64,000 nucleotides of DNA from an uncultured Lachnospiraceae bacterium (GTDB lineage Bacteria; Bacillota; Clostridia; Lachnospirales; Lachnospiraceae), in the NCBI GenBank assembly GCA_910584965.1, contig CAJUDZ010000004.1, positions 62,001-126,000 of the forward strand, written 5' to 3'. The position numbers and the translations under genes were made by a program. Below the pieces are notes generated by a model. The model saw only the letters and a list, made by a program, of their open reading frames with translations. It was not told where the DNA came from and did no database searches. Below, piece after piece: positions 26,862-35,982 of this stretch (position 1 is its first letter; every line of letters starts with the position of its first letter).

Positions 26862-27608
26862 ATGAAAGAGTATAAGGGAATTGTAATCGCATTGATCGCG
26901 GGCATATGCGCGATCGTCTGCGTCAGTATCATGTCAGGGAAGCTGGTTACTTACAAGCAGACGTCGGGGAGCGGCGGGCTGACTGCAACCGGTTCTGCGA
27001 GCTGTGACTTCGAAGCGGATCTGATCGTCTGGAGAGGAAATTTTTCCGCATATGGAATGACGACCCAGGACGCTTACAGGCGTTTAAAAAAGGATGCCGA
27101 AGTGATACGGAATTATCTGGTCGAAAACGGCGTGACGGAGGAGGAAATGGTATTTGGTTCTATCAGCATTTCCAAAAGATACCGTTATGAATACAATGAC
27201 GAGGGCTATGAGATCGGCAGATATGAGGACGGATATGATTTGTATCAGGAAATCAGTGTCACATCTAACGATGTGGATAAAGTCGATAATATTTCAAGGG
27301 ATATCACACAGCTGATTGAAGCCGATGTGGAGTTCAATTCAGAAAGCCCGGAATATTATTATACTAAGCTGGATGAGCTCAAACTGCAGTTAATTGAGGA
27401 GGCGACGGCCAATGCCAAAGAGAGAATAGATATTATGGCGCAGGGGACAGGGGCCGAGGTAGATCAACTGCTGACGGCCAATCTCGGCGTTTTCCAGATT
27501 ACCGCACAGAATACCAATTCCGATTACAGCTATGGAGGGACGTTTAATACCAGTTCCCGTCAGAAAACCGCATCCATTACGGTGAAGCTGAATTACAGCG
27601 TAAAATAG
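26862..27608 (+). CDS. SIMPL-domain (DUF541) exported protein
   Basis: 248 residues. An N-terminal membrane segment (about 7-26) acts as signal anchor, and a SIMPL domain (about 40-245) follows with the family's TATGSASCDFEADLIVW start. Residues 95-120 are rich in Tyr, Glu and Asp. SIMPL proteins occur in the periplasm or at the surface; their role is not settled. It lies 23 bp after hisG and 17 bp before hisD, so it must be co-transcribed with the his genes, though no link to histidine synthesis is known. Confidence 0.85.
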   Translation: MKEYKGIVIALIAGICAIVCVSIMSGKLVTYKQTSGSGGLTATGSASCDFEADLIVWRGNFSAYGMTTQDAYRRLKKDAEVIRNYLVENGVTEEEMVFGSISISKRYRYEYNDEGYEIGRYEDGYDLYQEISVTSNDVDKVDNISRDITQLIEADVEFNSESPEYYYTKLDELKLQLIEEATANAKERIDIMAQGTGAEVDQLLTANLGVFQITAQNTNSDYSYGGTFNTSSRQKTASITVKLNYSVK

Positions 27609-27625
27609 GAAGGCAGGAAGATATC

Positions 27626-28915
27626 ATGAGAACGATACAATTAACGGAACAGACAAAACAGGATCTGTTAAACAGTCTTTTAAAGAGGAGCCCGGGCAAT
27701 TATGCGGAATACGAGGCTACCGTAGAGGAGATCATCGATAAAGTCCGGGAAGAAGGGGACGCCGCGCTCTTTTCTTATACAAAGAAATTCGATAAATGGG
27801 AGATAAACGAAGAAAATATCCGGGTAACGGAAGCGGAGATAGAAGAAGCCTTTGCGGAAGCGGAAGAAGAATTTATAGAGGTGATGAAGCGCGCCGCCGC
27901 CAATATTACGGCATTTCATCAAAAGCAGCTCCGCAACAGCTGGATTGATACGAAGCCGGACGGCTCCATTCTGGGGCAGCGCATTCTTCCGGTCAGCATT
28001 TCCGGCGTATATGTGCCCGGCGGCAAAGCGGCCTATCCGAGTACCCTGTTGATGAATGTGCTTCCCGCCAAAGTTGCCGGGGTGAAAAGAATCATTATAA
28101 CCACGCCCGCCGGTCCGGACGGCAAGGTCAATCCGGGAACGCTTGTGGCGGCTAAAATTGCCGGCGTCAATGAGATTTATAAAGTGGGCGGCGCACAGGC
28201 GGTAGCCGCGATGGCTTTCGGCACGCAGAGCATTCCTAAGGTCGATAAAATTACCGGCCCCGGCAATATTTTTGTAGCGCTCGCCAAAAAAGCCTGTTTC
28301 GGTCATGTCAGCATCGATTCCATCGCAGGCCCCAGTGAAATCCTTGTCATCGCGGATGAAACGGCGAATCCCCGTTATGTGGCGGCCGATCTGCTTTCCC
28401 AGGCGGAACATGACGAACTGGCCAGCGCGATTCTGGTGACCACAAGCAAAGAACTGGCGGAAGAAGTATCCGTGCAGATAGAGGACTTTTTGAAAGAACT
28501 GTCGAGAGCGGACATTATCCGCAAATCTCTGGATAATTACGGTTATATTCTGCTTGCGGATTCTCTGGAAGATGCCGTTTCGGCGGCCAATGAGATTGCG
28601 TCGGAGCATCTGGAAATCCTGACGAAAGACCCTTATTATGTCATGACCAAAATCGAAAATGCCGGTGCGGTTTTCCTGGGGGAATATTCTTCGGAGCCTC
28701 TCGGTGACTATTATGCGGGACCGAACCACACTCTGCCGACAAACGGAACGGCGAAATTCTTTTCACCGCTGAATGTGGATGATTTCATGAAGAAAACAAG
28801 CATCATATCTTATTCCAGAGAAGCGTTGGAACGGGCGCACAAAGATATTGAGATGTTTGCGGAAAAGGAAGGGCTGACGGCACACGCCAATTCCGTCAGG
28901 GTAAGATTTCAATAG
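27626..28915 (+). CDS. hisD: Histidinol dehydrogenase
   Basis: 429 residues, full length. It oxidises histidinol to histidine in two NAD-dependent steps with zinc. Visible are the VYVPGGKAAYPSTLLMN loop (near 130), QAVAAMAFGT (near 190), SIAGPSEILVIAD (near 235), the QAEHD zinc site (near 262) and the C-terminal GPNHTLPTNG motif (near 370). AGGAAG precedes the ATG. Confidence 0.96.
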   Translation: MRTIQLTEQTKQDLLNSLLKRSPGNYAEYEATVEEIIDKVREEGDAALFSYTKKFDKWEINEENIRVTEAEIEEAFAEAEEEFIEVMKRAAANITAFHQKQLRNSWIDTKPDGSILGQRILPVSISGVYVPGGKAAYPSTLLMNVLPAKVAGVKRIIITTPAGPDGKVNPGTLVAAKIAGVNEIYKVGGAQAVAAMAFGTQSIPKVDKITGPGNIFVALAKKACFGHVSIDSIAGPSEILVIADETANPRYVAADLLSQAEHDELASAILVTTSKELAEEVSVQIEDFLKELSRADIIRKSLDNYGYILLADSLEDAVSAANEIASEHLEILTKDPYYVMTKIENAGAVFLGEYSSEPLGDYYAGPNHTLPTNGTAKFFSPLNVDDFMKKTSIISYSREALERAHKDIEMFAEKEGLTAHANSVRVRFQ

Positions 28916-28944
28916 TCTGCGGAAACAGACGGACGGGAGTGAAA

Positions 28945-29535
28945 ATGAGCAGAACTGCAAACGTAAAAAGAACGACGAAAGAGACGGATATTGTTCTTTC
29001 TCTTGCAATAGACGGAACCGGAAAAGGCGAAATAAAATCAGGAATCGGTTTTTTTGACCACATGCTGGAAGGATTTGCAAAACACGGGCTTTTCGACTTG
29101 ACTCTGTCGGTCAATGGAGATCTTCATGTGGACGGGCATCATACCGTGGAAGATACGGGTATCGTGCTTGGACAGGCGGTCAGGGAAGCGGTCGGGGACA
29201 AAAAGGGAATCCGGCGTTACGGTTTCTTTATCCTGCCGATGGACGATGCGCTCTGCCTGTGCGCCGTGGATTTATGCGGACGTCCTTATCTCGATTTTTC
29301 CTGTGAATTTAAAACGGAACGGGTGGGCACGCTGGATACGGAACTTGTAAAGGAATTTTTTCAGGCGGTCTCATACAGCGCCGGCATGAACATTCATATC
29401 CGGATGCTTTCCGGAGAAAATGCGCATCATATGACAGAAGCGATGTTCAAAGCGTTCGGAAAAGCGCTTGATATGGCGACGGGAAAAGACGAAAGAATTA
29501 CGGATGTGTTGAGTACCAAAGGCAGTCTGTCCTGA
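28945..29535 (+). CDS. hisB: Imidazoleglycerol-phosphate dehydratase
   Basis: 196 residues from the ATG at 28945. A GTG at 28939 overlaps the GGGAG ribosome site and is rejected. It dehydrates imidazole glycerol phosphate, with manganese bound by histidine motifs. Visible: GFFDHMLEGFAKHG, DGHHTVEDTGIVLG and the C-terminal ENAHHMTEAMFKAFG. It is the single-function form, without a HisN-type phosphatase domain. Confidence 0.96.
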   Translation: MSRTANVKRTTKETDIVLSLAIDGTGKGEIKSGIGFFDHMLEGFAKHGLFDLTLSVNGDLHVDGHHTVEDTGIVLGQAVREAVGDKKGIRRYGFFILPMDDALCLCAVDLCGRPYLDFSCEFKTERVGTLDTELVKEFFQAVSYSAGMNIHIRMLSGENAHHMTEAMFKAFGKALDMATGKDERITDVLSTKGSLS

Positions 29536-29587
29536 AAAACGGGACGTCAACACCATCGGGACAAACTGAGAGAAACGGAGAGTTATA

Positions 29588-30868
29588 ATGTACAAGAAGC
29601 TGATACCATGTATTTATCTTTATAAGGGAAATGCCGTTAAAGGGTTTTCGGACAGCACAATTCTCGATACGAACCCGGCCGCGCTCGGTAAATTTTACGG
29701 GGATAACAATGCGGATGAATTGATTGTCTATGATCTGTCGGAAGGTGATGCGGAGCACGAAGAAGCGCTCGACATCATCAAAAGCATCTGTTCGGAGACG
29801 GAAGTGCCCGTTATCGGTGCCGGAAACGTACACCGGATGGAAGATATCAAAAAACTGCTTTATGCCGGCTGCAAAATGGCGGCGTTGAACTATTCCAAAG
29901 AAGAAAACATCGAAATTACGGAAGAAGTTTCGCTGAAATTCGGTAAAGATAAGATCGCCGCCTGCATAACGGATGTAAACGAAATTACGGACAATGCAGA
30001 CCTGCTTGAAACCTATGTGGAAGAACTGATTCTTGTAAAAGAACGCTGCATCAAGGAAGCGGCCGCCGTTTCCACGCTGCCGATGATCGTTTCCGTGCCG
30101 GAAGTATCTCTTGATAAAATTCTGGAACTGCTTTCCAAAGACAATATATGCGGCATTTCCGGTTATGCGATCAATCAGAACGCCAAAGAACTGCTGGCCG
30201 TTAAAACCCTGTGTCAGACAAACGGCATTTCTGTCAATACTTATAGTGCGAAGATTACCTGGGATGAATTTAAATTAAATTCCGACGGTCATATTCCGGT
30301 TGTCGTTCAGGACTATAAGACCGACGAAGTATTAATGGTTGCTTATATGAACGAAGAAGCCTATCACAAAACGCTGGAGACAGGCAAGATGACGTATTAC
30401 AGCCGGAGCCGGGATGAACTGTGGATTAAGGGAGAAACAAGCGGTCATTACCAGTATGTCAAATCGCTGACGGCCGACTGCGATAAAGATACGATACTGG
30501 CGCAGGTTTCCCAGGTCGGAGCCGCCTGCCACACGGGCGCACATTCCTGCTTTTTCAATGAGATCATGCGGAAAGAGTATGAGGAAAACAACCCGCTCCG
30601 GGTATTTGAAAAGGTATCTGCCGTAATTGAAGACCGGAAAATCCATCCGAAAGAAGGTTCTTATACCAATTATCTTTTTGATAAAGGAATTGACAAAATA
30701 TTGAAAAAGCTGGGCGAGGAAGCGACGGAAATCGTGATTGCCGCCAAAAATCCCAACCCCAATGAGATCAAATATGAAATTTCCGATTTTCTTTATCATA
30801 TGATGGTGCTGATGGCTGAGAAAGGCGTCACCTGGGAGGAAATTACGGCCGAACTGGCAAAAAGATAG
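29588..30868 (+). CDS. hisI: Fusion: inactive HisF-like barrel + phosphoribosyl-AMP cyclohydrolase + phosphoribosyl-ATP pyrophosphatase
   Basis: 426 residues. Residues about 1-225 look like a HisF/HisA barrel (KKLIPCIYLYKG, NADELIVYDLS), but the two catalytic acids of HisF are replaced: the D11 position is Tyr10 and the D130 position is about Thr128. Residues about 230-330 are HisI (YYSRSRDELWIKGETSGHYQ, with metal-site Asp/Cys in TADCDKDT and GAACHTG). Residues about 345-426 are HisE, with the helical EEATEIVIAAKN motif. The last two domains do steps 2 and 3 of the pathway. Last his gene here; hisA, hisF, hisH and hisC are absent. Confidence 0.88.
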   Translation: MYKKLIPCIYLYKGNAVKGFSDSTILDTNPAALGKFYGDNNADELIVYDLSEGDAEHEEALDIIKSICSETEVPVIGAGNVHRMEDIKKLLYAGCKMAALNYSKEENIEITEEVSLKFGKDKIAACITDVNEITDNADLLETYVEELILVKERCIKEAAAVSTLPMIVSVPEVSLDKILELLSKDNICGISGYAINQNAKELLAVKTLCQTNGISVNTYSAKITWDEFKLNSDGHIPVVVQDYKTDEVLMVAYMNEEAYHKTLETGKMTYYSRSRDELWIKGETSGHYQYVKSLTADCDKDTILAQVSQVGAACHTGAHSCFFNEIMRKEYEENNPLRVFEKVSAVIEDRKIHPKEGSYTNYLFDKGIDKILKKLGEEATEIVIAAKNPNPNEIKYEISDFLYHMMVLMAEKGVTWEEITAELAKR

Positions 30869-30972
30869 ACAGGAACTTTCCGATAACGCTGCATATCCGT
30901 TCTTTTTTCATGCTTGTTTTCATAAAATTAGTTGAAAAATGAAATATATCGCAGGCGGATGGAAAGGCAGAT

Positions 30973-31389
30973 ATGGAAAAACAGGAAAAAAGACAGGTTC
31001 CGGTTGAAAGAAAGATGAGACTGGCACAGTACATACGGGCGGAAAATATGGATAACCGCATGAAAATCAGGCAGCGGGAACAAATCCTGTACGGAACGGA
31101 AAATCTCCCGCCGGTATGGAACAAGAACGAACCGCTGCGTCCGGAACGGTATGAGCTGCAGGGAGGCGGAGGGACGGAAGAACCGGCTCCGGTTTCCAAT
31201 ACGTTTCGTCTTCGCATGGCGGCCGCAATTTTGCTGTTCATCGGATTTTTGTTGTGCGATGCGGGGCAATACCGTTTGTTTGGCTATTCCATGAACGATA
31301 TTTACGGCATGATTTCCGAAGACTATTTCAGTCTGTACGATGCGGAAAATCCGGCCGAAATGCCGCAGCTGTCGGAATTATTGAAATAA
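30973..31389 (+). CDS. Hypothetical single-pass membrane protein
   Basis: 138 residues. A basic, hydrophilic N-terminal part (about 1-75) is followed by one membrane helix (about 81-97) and a short acidic tail. GGAAAGG fits the ATG at 30973. It lies between the his operon and the radical SAM pair. Not recognised. Confidence 0.6.
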   Translation: MEKQEKRQVPVERKMRLAQYIRAENMDNRMKIRQREQILYGTENLPPVWNKNEPLRPERYELQGGGGTEEPAPVSNTFRLRMAAAILLFIGFLLCDAGQYRLFGYSMNDIYGMISEDYFSLYDAENPAEMPQLSELLK

Positions 31390-31451
31390 ACGGGCAAAAT
31401 ATGCCCGCGGCTGACGGACAGAATGATTGAAAGGTTGAAAAGGATTACATC

Positions 31452-33341
31452 ATGAGAAAACTGGCATTACCAGATGAAATCTTAATGCAGGTGGAAAAGC
31501 CTGCCCGGTATATCGGAAACGAGATCAACGCTGTTATGAAGGATAAAAGCAGCGTAGATATCCGTTTCTGTATGTGTTTTCCTGATATATACGAGATCGG
31601 CATGTCACATCTGGGCATCCAGATTTTGTACAGCATGTTTAATTCCTGGGAGGATGTGTGGTGTGAACGGGTATATTCTCCCTGGACCGATTTGGACAAA
31701 ATCCTGCGGACGAAACAAATTCCGCTGTTTGCGCTGGAATCCCAGGAACCCGTGAAAAGCATGGATTTTCTTGGTATTACGCTTCAGTATGAAATGTGTT
31801 ATACCAATATTCTGCAGATACTGGATTTATCGCAGATCCCGCTGTCAGCGGCGGACCGGGACGAAAAAGACCCGATTGTGATCGGCGGAGGGCCATGCAG
31901 CTATAACCCGGAACCGATCGCCGATTTTTTCGATCTGTTCTATATCGGGGAAGGGGAAACACAGTACCGCAGATTATTGGACCTGTATAAAGAAAACAGG
32001 GAAGCGGGCGGAAGCCGGATGGATTTTCTGAAAGCCGCCGTATCGCTTCCCGGTATTTACGCCCCTCTTTTTTATGAAGAAGAATATTATCCCGACGGAA
32101 CGGTCAAAGGCCGGAAAAAACTGTATGAAAAGGCGCCCGATACGATTTTGAAAGAAATCGTTATGGATGTGTCGGATACTTATTATCCGGTGAAGCCGGT
32201 AGTTCCGTTTATTCAGATTACACAGGACAGAGCCGTCCTGGAGCTGCAAAGGGGCTGCATCAGAGGATGCCGTTTCTGTCAGGCCTGCCAGTTATACCGT
32301 CCGGTCAGGGAACGGGATGTCGAAATCCTGAAAAAATACGCGGCAGAAATGCTGCGAAATACCGGATATGATGAAATTTCCCTGAGCTCTTTGAGTTCCA
32401 GCGACTATTCCGGACTGGATGAACTTCTGGAATTTCTGCTGCGGGAATGCAAAAAGAAACATATCAATATATCGCTTCCGTCTCTGCGGATTGACGCCTT
32501 TTCGCTGGATGTCATGAGCAAAGTGCAGGACGTGAAAAAAAGCAGTCTGACTTTTGCGCCGGAAGCGGGGAGCCAGCGGCTCAGGGACGTCATCAATAAG
32601 GGCCTGACGCGGGAAGACATCCTGCACGGTGCGGCGCTGGCCTTCGAGGGAGGCTGGACAAGGGTTAAACTCTATTTCATGCTGGGCCTTCCAACGGAAA
32701 CGGAAGAGGATATCCTCGGCATCGGAGAGCTTTCCAATGAGATCGCGGCCGTGTTTTTTGACACGGTGCCGAAAGAAAAACGCGTAAATGGACGGGTGCA
32801 GATCGTCACAAGCACCTCCTTCTTTATTCCGAAACCGTTTACGCCTTTTCAGTGGGCAAGGATGTGTACCAAAGAGGAATTTATCGAAAAAGCATATCAG
32901 ACGAAAAGAGGCATCATGGCGCAGCTGAACCAGAAGAGCATCAAATATAACTGGCACGAAGCTGACGTCAGTGTTCTGGAAGGCGTTCTGGCAAGGGGTG
33001 ACAGAAAACTCGCCAAAGTGATCGCAAAGGCATACGAAAAGGGCTGTCTGTTCGATTCCTGGAGCGAATGCTTCCACAACGATATCTGGATGGACGCATT
33101 TGCGGCGTGTGGCGTTGATCCGGACTTTTACACGACGAGGGAACGGGGCGAAGACGAAGTTTTCCCATGGGATTTTCTGGACTGCGGCGTAACGAAGGAA
33201 TTTCTGCTCAGGGAATGGAAAAAGGCGATGACACAGACGGTTTCTCCAAACTGCCGGAAACAGTGTCAGGGATGCGGCGCAAACCGATTCGGCGGCGGCG
33301 TATGCTTTGAGAGCAAGGAGCATATCTGCGATGAAAATTAG
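31452..33341 (+). CDS. TIGR03960-family B12-binding radical SAM protein
   Basis: 629 residues. The N-terminal cobalamin-binding-like domain (about 1-200) includes CFPDIYEIGMSHLGIQ and VIGGGPCSYNPEPIADF. The radical SAM core (about 250-470) holds the cluster cysteines in RGCIRGCRFCQACQ. A Cys-rich C terminus (CRKQCQGCGAN) may bind metal. The reaction is unknown. In many Clostridia it is fused or adjacent to the TIGR03936 protein and lies next to RNase G and rplU, as here. Confidence 0.9.
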   Translation: MRKLALPDEILMQVEKPARYIGNEINAVMKDKSSVDIRFCMCFPDIYEIGMSHLGIQILYSMFNSWEDVWCERVYSPWTDLDKILRTKQIPLFALESQEPVKSMDFLGITLQYEMCYTNILQILDLSQIPLSAADRDEKDPIVIGGGPCSYNPEPIADFFDLFYIGEGETQYRRLLDLYKENREAGGSRMDFLKAAVSLPGIYAPLFYEEEYYPDGTVKGRKKLYEKAPDTILKEIVMDVSDTYYPVKPVVPFIQITQDRAVLELQRGCIRGCRFCQACQLYRPVRERDVEILKKYAAEMLRNTGYDEISLSSLSSSDYSGLDELLEFLLRECKKKHINISLPSLRIDAFSLDVMSKVQDVKKSSLTFAPEAGSQRLRDVINKGLTREDILHGAALAFEGGWTRVKLYFMLGLPTETEEDILGIGELSNEIAAVFFDTVPKEKRVNGRVQIVTSTSFFIPKPFTPFQWARMCTKEEFIEKAYQTKRGIMAQLNQKSIKYNWHEADVSVLEGVLARGDRKLAKVIAKAYEKGCLFDSWSECFHNDIWMDAFAACGVDPDFYTTRERGEDEVFPWDFLDCGVTKEFLLREWKKAMTQTVSPNCRKQCQGCGANRFGGGVCFESKEHICDEN

Positions 33342-34167
33342 AATAAAATTTGCGAAATACGGCGTTATGAAATTTATCGGGCATCTGGATGTGATGCGTT
33401 TTTTCCAGAAGGCCATCCGCAGGGCGGATATCGACATCCGGTTTTCGGAAGGATTCAGCCCCCATCCGGTCATGTCTTTTGCGGCGCCGCTCGGCGTCGG
33501 TATGGAAAGCATGGGCGAATATCTGGATATTGAAGTAAATTCCATGACTTCTGCGGAAGGAATGAAAAATGCGCTGAACCGGGAGATGACAGAAGGCATC
33601 TTTGTTTTATCCGTGAGCGTTCTTCCCGATACGGCCAAAAACGCGATGGCGAGTGTGGCGGCGGCTAAATATCAGATTTTTGCCGACTGGGCATTTCTGG
33701 AATCAGGCGTTGACCCGGAGACGGAAACCGCCGCCGCATCCGGATTTTCGATAGAAGAAGCGAGAGAAAAACTTGCCGCTTTCTATGCCGGAGAACATAT
33801 GATGGTGATGAAAAAAACGAAAAAAGGCGAGCGGGAACTCGACTTAAAACCGGGCATCTTTTCACTTGACATACAAGAAGTCCCGGATCCTTTTCAGGAC
33901 GATGCCGAACGATATCCGGCCATTACCATGCTGGTGGACGCCAGCAGCAGCGGCAATATCAAGCCGTCTATGGTATTTGAAGCTTTCTGCGGAGCATGCG
34001 GAGCCGTTCCGGCGCCGTATTCTTACCGGATTATCAGGATCGATACTTTGATGAATCTTGCAAAAGAAGGGGAAGCGCCGGCGTTTGTGCCGCTCGATTA
34101 CTGCCGGGAGCCGGACAGTTCTGCGCCGGGCCGTCCGGAAGAGGAGCTGCCGGGAGAAGTGTCATGA
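33331..34167 (+). CDS. TIGR03936-family radical SAM-associated protein
   Basis: 278 residues from the ATG at 33331, supported by AAGGAG at 33315-33320, so it overlaps the previous gene by 11 bp. The family (DUF2344) start MKIRIKFAKYGVMKFIGHLDVMRFF is followed by the SEGFSPHPVMSFAAPLGVG motif. The partner of the preceding radical SAM enzyme, possibly in RNA modification, but unproven. The last 20 residues are a Pro/Glu-rich tail. Confidence 0.88.
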   Translation: MKIRIKFAKYGVMKFIGHLDVMRFFQKAIRRADIDIRFSEGFSPHPVMSFAAPLGVGMESMGEYLDIEVNSMTSAEGMKNALNREMTEGIFVLSVSVLPDTAKNAMASVAAAKYQIFADWAFLESGVDPETETAAASGFSIEEAREKLAAFYAGEHMMVMKKTKKGERELDLKPGIFSLDIQEVPDPFQDDAERYPAITMLVDASSSGNIKPSMVFEAFCGACGAVPAPYSYRIIRIDTLMNLAKEGEAPAFVPLDYCREPDSSAPGRPEEELPGEVS

Positions 34168-35378
34168 CAGGAAACGAAAAGGGAAAAATACTGATTTTGG
34201 AATTGTATAATAAACTGTTTTCCATACTAATATGCCAAAATCGAATCATGAAAATCCAGGTGGAAAAAAAAGCGGAAACGGTCGGAAGGCTCGGAAACAT
34301 CTATGTGGGAAGAGTGCAGAAAATTTCGGCGAGCATCGGCGCCGCTTTTGTGGACATCGGAAAAGGCGTTACGGCGTTTCTGCCGCTTGCCGGGGTTTCG
34401 GAAGCCATATTGACAAACAGAAAGACGGAAGGTATGCTGGTGATGGGAGACGAACTGCTCGTGCAGGTCGTAAGAGAACCGTTAAAAACCAAACAGGCAG
34501 GCGTATCCGCCGTTCTATCTTTGGCCGGCTCTTATGCGGTAGTAGAATACAGGCGGTCATACCGAGATAAGAACGTCAAAGAGGGCGTAAGAACTTCTTC
34601 AAAAATGAGTTCCTATTTCCGGCATCTGTATAAAAATCTGGAACCACTGGTAGAAATATCCCGACAGTTTTCGCTGATTATCCGCACCAATGCGGACGGT
34701 CTGGAGGATGTTTCCGTTGTTGTCGAGGAAGCGCAGGCGCTTGCTTCGCGGATGGCGCATCTGCTGGAAATCGGCGATAAACGGGTGTGCTTCAGCTGCC
34801 TGTATCAAGGCGAACCGGAATACCTGTCTTTCATCAAAAACTGTTATCAGACCGAATACGACGAAATTGTTACCGACCGGACGGAAATCTATGAAACGCT
34901 CCTTGCGGACAAATGGACGGGCAGAGAACGCGTCCGCTTATACGATGACGCGATGCTGCCCTTATATAAACTATATTCGGTGGAAACAAGAATACAGGAA
35001 CTGCTTTCCAAAAAAGTCTGGTTAAAATCAGGCGCCTATCTGATTATCGAACAGACGGAAGCCCTGATTGCAATCGATGTGAATACGGGCAAATATGAAG
35101 CCGGAAAAGACAGGGAAGCGACCTATTTAAAAATCAATCTGGAAGCGGCGGAGGCGATTGCGGAAGCGCTTCGTGCAAGAAATCTTTCAGGCATGATCCT
35201 TGTGGACTTCATTAATATGAAAAAAAAAGAACATGTAACGCTGCTGATGGAATCCATGAAGACTTTTCTTGCAAAAGACGCCGTACCCGCCTATGTTGTT
35301 GACATCACAGGGCTTGGCCTGATGGAAATTACGCGGAAGAAAAAAAGCAAATCCTTTATGGAACAGATGGCGGAATAG
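34164..35378 (+). CDS. Ribonuclease G/E-family endoribonuclease lacking the Zn-link
   Basis: 404 residues from the ATG at 34164, overlapping the previous stop as ATGA. Order: S1 RNA-binding region (about 35-125, NIYVGRVQKISASIGAAFVDIG), RNase H-like and DNase I-like domains, with the two magnesium aspartates in IAIDVNTG and ILVDFINM. It should cut single-stranded AU-rich RNA and mature rRNA. The protein stops after LMEITRKKKSKSF, just where other family members carry the CPxC zinc-link that joins dimers. Confidence 0.88.
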   Translation: MTGNEKGKILILELYNKLFSILICQNRIMKIQVEKKAETVGRLGNIYVGRVQKISASIGAAFVDIGKGVTAFLPLAGVSEAILTNRKTEGMLVMGDELLVQVVREPLKTKQAGVSAVLSLAGSYAVVEYRRSYRDKNVKEGVRTSSKMSSYFRHLYKNLEPLVEISRQFSLIIRTNADGLEDVSVVVEEAQALASRMAHLLEIGDKRVCFSCLYQGEPEYLSFIKNCYQTEYDEIVTDRTEIYETLLADKWTGRERVRLYDDAMLPLYKLYSVETRIQELLSKKVWLKSGAYLIIEQTEALIAIDVNTGKYEAGKDREATYLKINLEAAEAIAEALRARNLSGMILVDFINMKKKEHVTLLMESMKTFLAKDAVPAYVVDITGLGLMEITRKKKSKSFMEQMAE

Positions 35379-35394
35379 AAAGGCAGGACAGAGC

Positions 35395-35955
35395 ATGGAA
35401 TTATTACGGTTACAAAAGGTAAAAGACGGAAAATATCTGAAAAATTATGAACTCACCTATCTGAATAAAAAGGGAAAAGAAAAGGTATACGAAATCGTCA
35501 GCCGGAACGAAATTCCGGATGTCGGGTCGATCGGGCACCGCGTAAGCGGCGTTTCCATCGTCGCTTACTGCGGGGACAGAATGCTGCTCTTACGGGAATT
35601 TCGGATGGGCGTCAATCACGAAGTGTATAATCTCTGCGCCGGCATGATCGAAGAGGGCGAATCCATTGAAGAATGTATTCAGCGTGAACTGTACGAAGAA
35701 ACCGGACTCCATGTAAAAAAAATTCGGAGGATATTAAAGCCGTCCTTTGCTGCGGTAGCCTTTTCGGATGTTAAAACGCAGATTGCGTTTGTGGAAGTGG
35801 AAGGAGAGTTTGAAGACCATACTTCCGAAAACGAAAAGATAACTGCCAGATTTTACAGCAAAGAAGAGGTGCTGGAATTGCTGGAAACGGAAGAATTCAG
35901 TTCCAGGGCACAGATTGCGGCTTATTTTTTTGCTGTCGGGCAGGTTGAAAAATAA
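35395..35955 (+). CDS. NUDIX hydrolase
   Basis: 186 residues. The NUDIX box GMIEEGESIEECIQRELYEETGL (near residue 83) is written here only in part: G, E, RELYEETG are all in place. The overall pattern, with an N-terminal sheet domain, resembles ADP-ribose pyrophosphatases. GAAAGG precedes the ATG. It lies 16 bp after RNase G and is probably in the same operon; a link to RNA decay is possible but not shown. Confidence 0.85.
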   Translation: MELLRLQKVKDGKYLKNYELTYLNKKGKEKVYEIVSRNEIPDVGSIGHRVSGVSIVAYCGDRMLLLREFRMGVNHEVYNLCAGMIEEGESIEECIQRELYEETGLHVKKIRRILKPSFAAVAFSDVKTQIAFVEVEGEFEDHTSENEKITARFYSKEEVLELLETEEFSSRAQIAAYFFAVGQVEK

Positions 35956-35982
35956 AGTTTCGAAGCAGGTTGAGAGAAAGGC

